Assembly: GCA_002868955.1 (NCBI GenBank)
Contig: PKTW01000129.1
Location: forward strand, 1-38,477
Reading direction: 5' to 3'
Source of the DNA: Desulfobulbaceae bacterium
Lineage (GTDB): Bacteria > Desulfobacterota > Desulfobulbia > Desulfobulbales > BM004
DNA: 38,477 nt
The position numbers and the translations under genes are program-made. The notes beneath the pieces are model-generated. The model was not told where the DNA came from, ran no database searches, and worked only from the letters and a program-made list of their open reading frames with translations. Of the stretch, positions 24,954-33,090 are shown piece after piece. Positions within the stretch are counted from its first letter, which is position 1. Each line of letters begins with the position of its first letter.

Positions 24954-25895
24954 ATGAAAAGGTTTTTTATCATTGCATTGATATTGTTCTTTGCAGCAAG
25001 TTCACTGACTATTTTTGCCATGGCGGAAACTAAACCGGAAACACCAGACACAAAACAAGTCCCAGACATCGAACATCCCATGAAAGATCCTAAAATGTAT
25101 AGCGAAACAATGATGTGCCCCAATTGCGGCATGATGATAAACATGTGGGCTAGAACCAGGCACTCATTTCATCATGCTGAAGGTGATTTCACAACATGTT
25201 CGATTCGCTGTCTGGCAGACAAGATAGAAAGTTCTGGAACTGATGCGGATAATGTCCAAGTGGCAGTGTATATTGATCCAGACAAAATGATACCAGCAGA
25301 ACAATCTTCTTATGTAATTGGATCAACAGCCCCTGGAACAATGACAATGAAATCTAAAATCGCTTTTGCAGACCGAGCATCGGCTGAAGAGTTTGCATCC
25401 AGCTATGGCGGGCAGGTAGTTGATTTTCAGGGCGCCTTAGCTGCGGCAGAGATGGAATTAACCAAATCCAGAATGATGATAGATAAAAAAAGAAAAAAAA
25501 CAGGCAAGATAAAGGAGCCAACAAAAAAAGATGTTTGCACTGTCTGTGGGATGCCTCCCGCAAACCACCCAAAGCATAATTGTCAGATTTTGGCTATGGA
25601 TAATAGCACTCTGCATTTCTGTTCGACCCAATGTATGGTCAATTTTACTACTGATCAGTCAGAATATGTGAAAGAACCTATTAAGACAAAAATGGCTTGG
25701 GTTACTCTTTATTCAGACGGTATGTATGAAAGTGCAGTTGGCAGTTATTATGTGGTTGGCTCAAAAGTTGACGGGCCCATGGGAAAGGAGGCAATTCCCT
25801 TCAAGCTCAAGAATAATGCTGAAGAGTTTGTAAAAGGGAATGGTGGTAAAATAATCAGTTTTCAACAATTAACACCTGCACTGATTATGGAATGA
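24954..25895 (+). CDS. Exported protein with two tandem NosL domains (copper binding)
   Basis: NosL proteins bind Cu(I) and deliver it to nitrous oxide reductase; distant copies exist outside denitrifiers. This 313-residue protein has a signal peptide (1-25, ending FAMA) without a lipobox. Two NosL repeats follow: the first with Cys55-x2-Cys58-Gly-Met and Cys82/Cys86, the second with Cys195-x2-Cys198-Gly-Met and Cys223/Cys227, plus many Met and His. The two repeats are joined by a lysine-rich linker (about 178-192). The ATG at 24954 is chosen for AGGAGGAG eight bases before it and because it exposes the signal peptide; the frame extends upstream. No nos genes are near. Function as a copper or other soft-metal chaperone is inferred. 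Confidence 0.85.
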   Translation: MKRFFIIALILFFAASSLTIFAMAETKPETPDTKQVPDIEHPMKDPKMYSETMMCPNCGMMINMWARTRHSFHHAEGDFTTCSIRCLADKIESSGTDADNVQVAVYIDPDKMIPAEQSSYVIGSTAPGTMTMKSKIAFADRASAEEFASSYGGQVVDFQGALAAAEMELTKSRMMIDKKRKKTGKIKEPTKKDVCTVCGMPPANHPKHNCQILAMDNSTLHFCSTQCMVNFTTDQSEYVKEPIKTKMAWVTLYSDGMYESAVGSYYVVGSKVDGPMGKEAIPFKLKNNAEEFVKGNGGKIISFQQLTPALIME

Positions 25896-25928
25896 AACAA
25901 GCAGGACCACTAGATGATTAAATTAAAG

Positions 25929-25953
25929 AGCCGTCCTCATGGGCGGCTTTTTT
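25929..25953 (+). terminator. Intrinsic terminator after the double NosL gene
   Basis: AGCCGTCC (25929-25936) pairs with GGGCGGCT (25941-25948), including one G-T pair, and six T follow. Confidence 0.88.
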
Positions 25954-26036
25954 AATAATTAGAAATTCACGATGTTTTGCCACAATAAGGACTCTGGCTA
26001 ACTTCAAAATGGGTTGACATTTACATCAGGCATTTT

Positions 26037-26059
26037 AACCGCACATGATCGGTGCGGTT
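26037..26059 (-). terminator. Possible terminator of the GT2-folE2-cupin operon
   Basis: AACCGCAC (26037-26044) pairs perfectly with GTGCGGTT (26052-26059), directly after the cupin stop codon. On the minus strand it is followed only by AAAATG, not T, so it may act as a stability hairpin rather than a true terminator. Confidence 0.4.
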
Positions 26060-26060
26060 G

Positions 26061-26597
26061 TTACATGGATTGGTCCAGTTGTCCTTCCCGTATCACCCTG
26101 AATTTCCCTGTTTCAATATCAAGATCGTAAATATTGAAATTGGTTTTCATGTCGATACCCGCGTAATGGGTAGCAAGGTTTATTGAAGCAGAGCCTTCCT
26201 CGCCGCTTTTTATGCGATGAAATACCCCTCTGGGCCAGACAAGCAGGCCCGGTCCGTCATATAAAATCTTGTTGTTCTGCTCAATACGCGTCGGAGTGAT
26301 GACAAATGCTTCAATCCTGCCGTGCGCCTTTGTATAGATTTCCACATAACGAACGCCCTGGAGCACGATAAGGTTGTCATCCTGATGGGGGTGCATGTAC
26401 CAGGGTTCGCTGATATCGCCAACAGGTCCAGGGGACACGGCCCTGTTCTTGTGGATGACCCTGTCAACCGCATCGACCTTGGGCACCAGGTTCCTGGGCA
26501 GAATGTCAAAGGAGACACCCTCTGTTTTTCGAAAAGGCTGCAGGGCCACGACTTTATAGAGACCTTGAATTTCTGCTATTATAGAATTTGCTGCCAT
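26061..26597 (-). CDS. Cupin-domain protein
   Basis: A 178-residue soluble single-domain cupin. The first metal motif is visible as MHPHQDDNLIVLQG (His69, His71) and the second as WPRGVFHRIKSG (His127), so a metal-binding beta-barrel is likely. The specific reaction cannot be told from sequence; it could be a sugar or pterin isomerase or dioxygenase, or a binding protein. It begins four bases after the folE2 stop, in an operon with a glycosyltransferase, so its substrate may be a product of FolE2 or of the glycosyltransferase. That is an inference from neighbours only. Confidence 0.75.
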   Translation of the reverse strand: MAANSIIAEIQGLYKVVALQPFRKTEGVSFDILPRNLVPKVDAVDRVIHKNRAVSPGPVGDISEPWYMHPHQDDNLIVLQGVRYVEIYTKAHGRIEAFVITPTRIEQNNKILYDGPGLLVWPRGVFHRIKSGEEGSASINLATHYAGIDMKTNFNIYDLDIETGKFRVIREGQLDQSM

Positions 26598-26601
26598 GTT
26601 T

Positions 26602-27528
26602 TTACTCCTGTTTTATTGCCTGCAGGGTTGTGAGAATATCTCCTAACCTAGTGTCAAGAGAGCATTGCACATCATGAATATGAATGGATTCCAGGCTGAG
26701 CGAATGAACCTGGATCCTGGTCTCAGGGGCCAGTGTATCTTTAAATTTCGCCCCTGCTGCCCGTGCCACCTCACGCACAGTGTCCTCGGCAAACTGCGGA
26801 TATCTATGCGCCTGTAAAACCAGTTCCGTTTCGTCCGGCCTTTTCAGGAGATCCTGGGATATATGCAGGACACTGTCAAGTATGCCTGTCAATTCCTGGT
26901 ACGAAGGGAGCTGTTCACGCTCAGGAGGACTGACCAGGAGCTGGGTTTTCGATCTCTGGGAATGGGTAGCCTGCGGCCAGGGATCGTTAAAACGGTTGAA
27001 GAGAACCTCGTTGTATGAAAGGGTACAGGGACAGGCAGTCAGGTGATGCACTCCGGCGCCCACTCCGGTTTTTACTGTTTCTCCGGCCTTGTTTTTTTCT
27101 AACTCTAATTTGAAGAAGACCTCAATGGTGTCAATTGAGTCAAGTTTACTGACAGGAGCCTGCTGGATAAAAGGCAGGTGGCCTGTCAATTCAAGAGTCA
27201 GACACCTGGCATTCTGCGCTTGGAGAATAAGGTTTCCAAGCTGCTTTCCATATGCGGGCAGACTGCTGAACTCCTTGCCATGCAAAGAGGTTATCGCCTG
27301 CTCGATCCTGGACATGTGAATGCCGCGCCTGTTGGCAGCAAGATTGACAAGAATTGTGGCGTTAAAGGGAAGATAACCGCCTTTGTTATCAACCAGATGC
27401 ACCCAGACCGTTTTACCCGAGATGCCGACTTTTTTTAACGGCAGCGGAAAGGATGGGGATTCTTCCGGCACATCAACGCAACTGCCCAGGACCTGCCGGT
27501 GTATATTTTCAGGGATGAAGGTGCTCAA
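26602..27528 (-). CDS. folE2: GTP cyclohydrolase FolE2 (type IB)
   Basis: Converts GTP to 7,8-dihydroneopterin triphosphate, the first step to folate, queuosine or tetrahydropterins. It belongs to the metal-flexible type IB (COG1469) used when zinc is scarce. The 308-residue protein has RGIHMSR (68-74), the active-site Cys region ACPCTLSYNE (165-174) and ATHSQRSKTQ (188-197). The frame is open to a GTG at 27579. A TTG at 27528 is preferred because GGAGAG lies six bases upstream. That TTG also overlaps the glycosyltransferase stop (TTGA), and MSTFIPENIH is then a normal family start. No zinc-repressor site is obvious. Confidence 0.88.
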   Translation of the reverse strand: MSTFIPENIHRQVLGSCVDVPEESPSFPLPLKKVGISGKTVWVHLVDNKGGYLPFNATILVNLAANRRGIHMSRIEQAITSLHGKEFSSLPAYGKQLGNLILQAQNARCLTLELTGHLPFIQQAPVSKLDSIDTIEVFFKLELEKNKAGETVKTGVGAGVHHLTACPCTLSYNEVLFNRFNDPWPQATHSQRSKTQLLVSPPEREQLPSYQELTGILDSVLHISQDLLKRPDETELVLQAHRYPQFAEDTVREVARAAGAKFKDTLAPETRIQVHSLSLESIHIHDVQCSLDTRLGDILTTLQAIKQE

Positions 27529-28331
27529 ATAAGTCTCTCCTGCAGCATTGCCAGATACCAATCCTGTATGCTTGACCACTGTGCCAGATTATGAGCAGTC
27601 CAGTCGTAAAGCATTTTAAAATGGTTGCAATGAGCCCTGGTAGCCCGGGGCTCATTTTCAACAACTGTAAGCATGTGACTGATCATATCAAGAAGTTTTC
27701 TCTTGTCACTTAAAAAACAGAGACTGCCCGGGTGCAGCCTTCTTAAAGTAATGGGCTCAGGCCCTGCAAAACCGAAGGGGAAATGAGCTGCGAGCCTGAG
27801 AAAGAAACCCCAGTCTTCACCGCAGGGAAGAGATGCAAACCCGCCGGTTGCCTGAAAAGTCTCACGTTTCAGAGCCATGGCGGAAGGCACCAGAAAGCAC
27901 CAGCGCAACAGGGCATTAAAACAGTCCCCCTCAGTTCCCGCACCATTTTCCGGTATGAGAAAATCCACACCAAATACCTCATGCCGGGTTTGTGCAACAC
28001 CATAGGCTACGGGAAAGCCACGGTTTAATACATTTACGAGCTGCTGCACATGGTTGCCCAACCAGAGATCATCAGAATCGAGGAACATGAGTATATCGCC
28101 AGTTGCAGCTGCGACGCCTGCATTGCGAGCCCGCCCCGGGCCGACGCCATGGAGCCTCATGGTGATAATATCCGGAAACAGGGTATTCACTTCAGCAAGC
28201 GTAGCATCCGTTGAACCGTCATCAACGACTATTATTTCTACTTGGAAGAACTGTTGCCGCATGACACTTTCAATGGCTTCAAGCGTCATGTGGCAGCGGT
28301 TTTTGGTCGGTATTACACAACTTATCTTCAA
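27525..28331 (-). CDS. Family 2 glycosyltransferase
   Basis: A 268-residue GT-A fold transferase. The N-terminal nucleotide-sugar domain has CVIPTKNR, EIIVVDDGSTDAT (37-42) and the DxD-type motif FLDSDD at 84-88, followed by an acceptor region with CGEDWGFFLRLA. There is no transmembrane segment, so it is cytosolic or peripheral. It is the first gene of a three-gene minus-strand operon. Its stop overlaps the folE2 start. Genes for O-antigen or capsule are absent around it, so a small-molecule acceptor, possibly a pterin made by FolE2, deserves consideration. The real donor and acceptor are unknown. Confidence 0.85.
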   Translation of the reverse strand: MKISCVIPTKNRCHMTLEAIESVMRQQFFQVEIIVVDDGSTDATLAEVNTLFPDIITMRLHGVGPGRARNAGVAAATGDILMFLDSDDLWLGNHVQQLVNVLNRGFPVAYGVAQTRHEVFGVDFLIPENGAGTEGDCFNALLRWCFLVPSAMALKRETFQATGGFASLPCGEDWGFFLRLAAHFPFGFAGPEPITLRRLHPGSLCFLSDKRKLLDMISHMLTVVENEPRATRAHCNHFKMLYDWTAHNLAQWSSIQDWYLAMLQERLI

Positions 28332-28523
28332 TGAGTCACCTGAACCCTTTTTTATGAGACGGTCTGCTGCATGTTTGTAATTTAACAGACTAATATATTG
28401 TCATGCCAGAAGGAAAAGAATAAAGTGGAAAACTAAGTTTTTAAATGGGGCGCATGTGTATCCCTTGGGAACCGAGGACAAGCATTCTGACCATTGTTGC
28501 GTAAAAAGGGGAGCAAGTCAACA

Positions 28524-29774
28524 ATGCTGACTGATCATCTGATTATAAATCTTCTCATTATTCTGGCAGTAGCCTGGCCCATGGGGGCGCTTTTTGTCCG
28601 TCTGGGGCTACCGGTAATGCTCGGTCAGCTTGTCACAGGTCTGCTGCTTGGACCAGCGGTGTTTAATATCGTAAGTCCTTCAGAGGCCTTAACGTTTCTT
28701 GCCGATCTGGGAATATTTTTTGCCATGTTCTATGCCGGCATGGAGATGGACCCCAATGAGCTTCTTGAACATATCTGGCCCTCACTGGCTGTGGCAGTTG
28801 GTGGATTTGTGCTGCCCTTTGCCATGGGATTTTTTGTAGCCCGATATTTTGGAGGAACCGTCTTCCAGTCGCTCTTTATCGGTATCGGCCTTTCCGTCAC
28901 GGCCATAGCGGTGCAGGCAGTTATACTGCAGGAGATGCAGATCCACAAAACCAGCATCGGCCATATTATCATGGGCGCAGCAATTGCAGATGATATCCTT
29001 TCCCTGATCGGGCTTTCCATCCTGCTGGGTTTGGTAAAAACAGGCACGGTCGAAACTGTCGGCATCCTCGTGATCATTCTCAAAGTCGCAGCATTTTTTG
29101 CCTTCACCATCATGGCAGGCCATTTCGTGGTTCCGATCTTTACCAAAAGGCTGGAGGACTACAATGCGAAGGGGTTTACTTTTGCCATGATATCAGCCCT
29201 GGTCATGGCAACTGCAGCGGAACTGGCAGGTCTGCATACTGTCATAGGGGCGTTTCTGGCCGGTCAGTTTGTCCGCAAGGAGATTATGCATGAGAATATT
29301 TACAATGCCATAGGCGACAGATTCTACGGCTTGAGTTACGGCTTTTTGATGCACGTCTTTTTTGCTTCCCTGGCGTTTCATATCCATTTCCAGTGGAATC
29401 TTTCTTTCCTGCTTCTTGTCACTGCAATTACCGTTACCGCCATAGTGGGCAAACTGGTGGGTTGCGGGATTGGTGCTTTATCATTCCGCTACAGCCTGCG
29501 CGAATCCACTATTATAGGGTTTGGCATGAACGGTCGAGGGGCCGTGGAACTTGTTATTGTTGCGGTGGTAATTGCGCTCAGCAATGATCTTTTGGCCCAG
29601 GGGGTCATCAGCGAGCCCCTGTTAACAGAGGACCAGTTTTCAGCCCTGGTGCTCATGGCCTTTATTACCACACTTCTTGCCCCGTTGATGCTCAGATGGT
29701 CAGTCATCAAGACCTGCAGCGGCAATGAGAAAGAACAGTTCTGCCAACTCTGGTCTGATAAAAAAAGAGATTAA
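28524..29774 (+). CDS. Cation:proton antiporter (CPA2 / KefB-type)
   Basis: A 416-residue inner-membrane protein with about 12 to 13 hydrophobic segments. Family signs are PVMLGQLVTGLLLGPAV near the start, the paired aspartates in AAIADDILSL that carry ions in CPA2 antiporters, TVIGAFLAGQF and GFGMNGRGAVELV. There is no C-terminal TrkA-N (RCK) domain, unlike KefB/KefC, so it should not be glutathione- or NAD-gated. The ATG at 28524, with AAAGGGGAG upstream, is preferred over a TTG 10 codons earlier. A TerC gene and a CCC transporter gene follow on the same strand, 88 and 30 bp apart, suggesting an ion-homeostasis group. Confidence 0.9.
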   Translation: MLTDHLIINLLIILAVAWPMGALFVRLGLPVMLGQLVTGLLLGPAVFNIVSPSEALTFLADLGIFFAMFYAGMEMDPNELLEHIWPSLAVAVGGFVLPFAMGFFVARYFGGTVFQSLFIGIGLSVTAIAVQAVILQEMQIHKTSIGHIIMGAAIADDILSLIGLSILLGLVKTGTVETVGILVIILKVAAFFAFTIMAGHFVVPIFTKRLEDYNAKGFTFAMISALVMATAAELAGLHTVIGAFLAGQFVRKEIMHENIYNAIGDRFYGLSYGFLMHVFFASLAFHIHFQWNLSFLLLVTAITVTAIVGKLVGCGIGALSFRYSLRESTIIGFGMNGRGAVELVIVAVVIALSNDLLAQGVISEPLLTEDQFSALVLMAFITTLLAPLMLRWSVIKTCSGNEKEQFCQLWSDKKRD

Positions 29775-29862
29775 TCTACTGCTATAAAAGACAAGTGCTG
29801 TAAAAGATTCTAAAAATCATTTACCCTGCGATTTTGCATCACATAATTAGACAGGTCCGCCT

Positions 29863-30708
29863 ATGGAAACTTCTCTGCTGATGCAGCTTACCCAGGAATT
29901 CCAGGCCCTTTCCGGAGCCGACGCTCTGGCGGTTTTTACCCTTGCCATACTGGAAGGTATTCTTTCTGTTGATAATTCGCTGGTCCTGGCCATTCTGGTG
30001 CGGACACTTCCGAAAGAGCAGCAGAAGAAAGCCCTGATGTACGGCATCGGCGGAGCTTTTTTTTTCAGGGTTGTGGCCCTGGTTTTTGCCGCCCACCTGA
30101 TGCGTTTTGTCGCCTTTAAAGTTATTGGTGGCGGCTACCTGGTCTATCTGGCCATGAAACACATGTTCTTTTTCTATAAGGAAGATGCCCACCAGTCCCG
30201 GCCAAAAGTTGCCGCCAGTTTCTGGAAGACGGTCCTGATAGTCGAATTCACGGATATTGCCTTTTCCATTGACAGCATCACCACAGCAGTGGCTATGAGT
30301 AATAAGCTTTTAATAATATGGTTGGCAGGTATTATGGGGATTATTTTCCTGCGCTTTGCTGCAGGATTATTTATCCGAATGCTTGAGAAGCTGCCAAAAC
30401 TGGAGGATCTTGCCTACCAGCTTATTTTTTTCGTGGGCACCAAACTCCTGCTGGAAGGCTTTCACATAGAGATCAGCCATGCTGTTTTCTGGATGATGAT
30501 GGCAGTTATTGCCATACTTGGCTCTGCCCTGGTGTACCGCGACTATTACCAGACAAAGACAGCGTCTCGCTTTCACAATCGCCTCCTGGGCCGGCTCAAG
30601 GCGCAAGAGATAACCGTTGATGAGATCCTGGCGCTGGAATATGTGCCCCGTGAAATTATTTCATATTTACGCGATAGCGGTGTCCTTAGAGTCCAGCAAA
30701 AAGAATGA
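29863..30708 (+). CDS. TerC-family membrane protein
   Basis: A 281-residue integral membrane protein with about seven transmembrane segments. Typical motifs are EGILSVDNSLVLA in the first part and EFTDIAFSIDSITTA in the second, each with acidic residues within the membrane. TerC proteins (Alx, MeeY, MeeF) are now linked to manganese export and to metallation of exported proteins, besides tellurite resistance. The C-terminal 50 residues are cytosolic. No yybP-ykoY riboswitch, which often precedes manganese TerC genes, is visible in the 88-bp leader. It sits between the CPA2 antiporter and the CCC transporter. Confidence 0.9.
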   Translation: METSLLMQLTQEFQALSGADALAVFTLAILEGILSVDNSLVLAILVRTLPKEQQKKALMYGIGGAFFFRVVALVFAAHLMRFVAFKVIGGGYLVYLAMKHMFFFYKEDAHQSRPKVAASFWKTVLIVEFTDIAFSIDSITTAVAMSNKLLIIWLAGIMGIIFLRFAAGLFIRMLEKLPKLEDLAYQLIFFVGTKLLLEGFHIEISHAVFWMMMAVIAILGSALVYRDYYQTKTASRFHNRLLGRLKAQEITVDEILALEYVPREIISYLRDSGVLRVQQKE

Positions 30709-30737
30709 TCTTTTTACTGTTTTGATCGAGAGAAAAT

Positions 30738-32990
30738 ATGCCTGACCCGGCAAAACAAAATACGACAAGAATCCGCTTCGGTACATTTGGCGGCGTATTT
30801 ACACCGGCCATACTCACCATCCTTGGCGTTATAATGTTCATGCGGGCCAATTTCGTCGTGGGCCAGGCAGGAATCATCGGGGCACTGTCAATTCTTTTTA
30901 TCGCAAAGTCGATTACCCTTTTAACCTCTTTATCAATTGCAGCCATCAGCACCAATATGCGGATGCGTGGTGGTGGCTCCTATTTTCTCATCTCCCGGGT
31001 GCTCGGCGTTGAGTTCGGCGGTGCCATCGGTATAGCACTCTTTTTTGCCCTGGCCCTTTCTGTTCCCTTTTATATCCTTGGTTTTGCCGAGGCCCTGGTC
31101 CTGTCCTATCCCGCCCTTGTGCCGCATTTTCAAATTATAACTCTTGCTACGGCTGCGGCATTGTTCATGCTGGCATTTTTCGGCGCAGGCTGGGCCATCA
31201 AAACTCAATATATAATTATGGTTTTTCTCTTTCTTGCTATCCTGGCTTTTTTGGGTGGCGCCCTGCAGCACTTCAACCTTGAATTACTGCAGCAGAATTT
31301 ATTTCCTGAATATACCTCCATTGATATAAATGATACCAGGGCGCCTCTTTTCAGTTACTGGATTATTTTTGCCATTTATTTTCCGGCGGTAACCGGTATA
31401 GACGCAGGAATAAATATGTCAGGCGATCTAGAAGATCCGGGGCGTAGCATTCCACGCGGGACCCTGGCCGCAGTCGGCCTGGGTTTCCTGGTCTATAGTG
31501 CGCAGATAGTCCTTTATGGCGGGGCTTTTGAAAGACAGGCCCTCATAACAACTCCATATAAACTGCTGCAGGATAATGCCATTTTTGGCTGGTCTGTCGT
31601 GGTTACACTGGGGGTTATTGCTGCCACCCTGTCATCGGCCCTTGGCAGTTATCTTGGCGCGCCACGGGTACTGCAGGCGGTATCACGGGATCGGATACTA
31701 CACTTTTTGCATTTTTTTGCTAAGGGGAGTGAAAGGGGAGATGAGCCGAGAAGGGCTTTACTCCTCGCAGGCATGATAACCATCGGCGTACTTCTCTGGG
31801 CCGGGAATGAATCGGGCGGCGCAGCTCTAAACGGAATTGCCGCCCTTATCAGCATGTTTTTTCTCTACAGCTACGGCATGATCAACCTGGCTGCCTTTAT
31901 TGAGGATTTTGGCGGTAATCCTTCATTCCGCCCGCAATTTTCTTATTTTCATTGGTGGACAGCCCTGCTGGGTGCAATTGGCTGTGTCGTGGTAACAATA
32001 TTGATCAACTGGGTGGCCGCAGTTGCCGCTATTTTCATTATTATCCTGTTGCTATGGTATCTTAAGGCGCGAAAACTCATAGCAACATTTGGTGATGCCC
32101 GCCGTGGATTCCTCTACAGACAGACCCGTAATAATCTCCTGCGTCTTAGGCGCATTCCCGAGGATTCCAAAAACTGGCGCCCCAATATTCTCGTTTTTTC
32201 GGGTAACCCGATGGCCCGGGAAGAAATCATTACCTATGCAGCCTGGATGGAATCAAAGCGGGGTATAGTCTACCTGGCCAACGTGCTGGTTGGGAATGTG
32301 TCTGAACTTGCCCCGCGTAGACCAACTGCCATCCTGCAGTTGACCCAGTTCTGCAATGAGAAAAATTATGGGGCCTTTCCTGTGGTGGTTGCAGCAGAAA
32401 AGCTGGAGGATGGCATAAACATGCTGCTGCAGGCAACTGCCATCGGTCCGATACGGCCTAACATGGCGGTCTTTGGCTGGTCCGCAAAAATGGAGCGCCG
32501 GCAGGCATACCTTAACGGATTACGAACAGCTTCGATCCTTGGCATGAGCCTGGCACTTGTGGAAACAAAGGAAATACCGGACCCTGAGAGTAATAAAAGA
32601 ATTGATATCTGGTGGCGGGGGCATAAAAACGGGGCCCTCATGCTGCTGCTTGCCTTCCTGATATCCGAGAACTGGGAATGGTCCAATGCGAAGATCCGTC
32701 TTTTGCGTGTGGTGGAAAATGAGGCCGGCCGCGAACCGGCGGAACAGGCTCTGCAGAAATTACTGAATCTGGCTCGTGTTGAGGGTGAAGTGGAGGTGGT
32801 TCTTGCGGAAGAGTCCTTTTCCAGGATTTTACATAAATATTCTGTCGATGCCACCTGTGTTATTCTTGGGTTCGAGTTGCCGGAACAGGCGGGAGAAGCT
32901 GAATGGCATGATTTTTACAGGTCTTTTGTTGACGGGATGCCGACCATGATCCTGGTTAATTCGCTGGGCGGCGAAGATTTATTTGTGTAA
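30738..32990 (+). CDS. Bacterial cation-chloride cotransporter (SLC12-like)
   Basis: A 750-residue transporter of the APC superfamily. The N-terminal region matches eukaryotic NKCC/KCC proteins closely: FGTFGGVFTPAILTILGVI with MFMRANFVVGQAG, then MRGGGSYFLISRVLGVEFGGAIG. About 12 transmembrane segments run to residue 440. A long soluble C-terminal domain (about 450-750) follows, with NWRPNILVFSGNP. That is the organisation of the CCC family (electroneutral Na-K-Cl or K-Cl transport); bacterial members are poorly studied. It starts 30 bp after the terC gene and ends before the octamer repeat at 33011. Ion specificity cannot be told. Confidence 0.88.
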   Translation: MPDPAKQNTTRIRFGTFGGVFTPAILTILGVIMFMRANFVVGQAGIIGALSILFIAKSITLLTSLSIAAISTNMRMRGGGSYFLISRVLGVEFGGAIGIALFFALALSVPFYILGFAEALVLSYPALVPHFQIITLATAAALFMLAFFGAGWAIKTQYIIMVFLFLAILAFLGGALQHFNLELLQQNLFPEYTSIDINDTRAPLFSYWIIFAIYFPAVTGIDAGINMSGDLEDPGRSIPRGTLAAVGLGFLVYSAQIVLYGGAFERQALITTPYKLLQDNAIFGWSVVVTLGVIAATLSSALGSYLGAPRVLQAVSRDRILHFLHFFAKGSERGDEPRRALLLAGMITIGVLLWAGNESGGAALNGIAALISMFFLYSYGMINLAAFIEDFGGNPSFRPQFSYFHWWTALLGAIGCVVVTILINWVAAVAAIFIIILLLWYLKARKLIATFGDARRGFLYRQTRNNLLRLRRIPEDSKNWRPNILVFSGNPMAREEIITYAAWMESKRGIVYLANVLVGNVSELAPRRPTAILQLTQFCNEKNYGAFPVVVAAEKLEDGINMLLQATAIGPIRPNMAVFGWSAKMERRQAYLNGLRTASILGMSLALVETKEIPDPESNKRIDIWWRGHKNGALMLLLAFLISENWEWSNAKIRLLRVVENEAGREPAEQALQKLLNLARVEGEVEVVLAEESFSRILHKYSVDATCVILGFELPEQAGEAEWHDFYRSFVDGMPTMILVNSLGGEDLFV

Positions 32991-33010
32991 GGCGAGCCAG
33001 GTTTGGTGAT

Positions 33011-33072
33011 TAATGGAGTAATGGAGTATTGGAGTGCTGGTAATCCAATACTCCAGCACTCCACCACTCCAT
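33011..33072. repeat. Octamer tandem repeat with inverted partner
   Basis: TAATGGAG, TAATGGAG and TATTGGAG on the left face CCAATACT, CCAGCACT, CCACCACT and CCAT on the right, with a TAAT loop. The whole forms a stem of about 25 bp between two convergent genes. Its layout matches the arrays at 5747-5924 but with a different unit. It may terminate transcription from both sides. Confidence 0.75.
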
Positions 33073-33090
33073 AAAATTTGTATATAAACG

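Noticed and set aside
29775-29862. yybP-ykoY manganese riboswitch before terC
   Set aside because: The leader is under 90 bp and lacks the conserved loops of that riboswitch.
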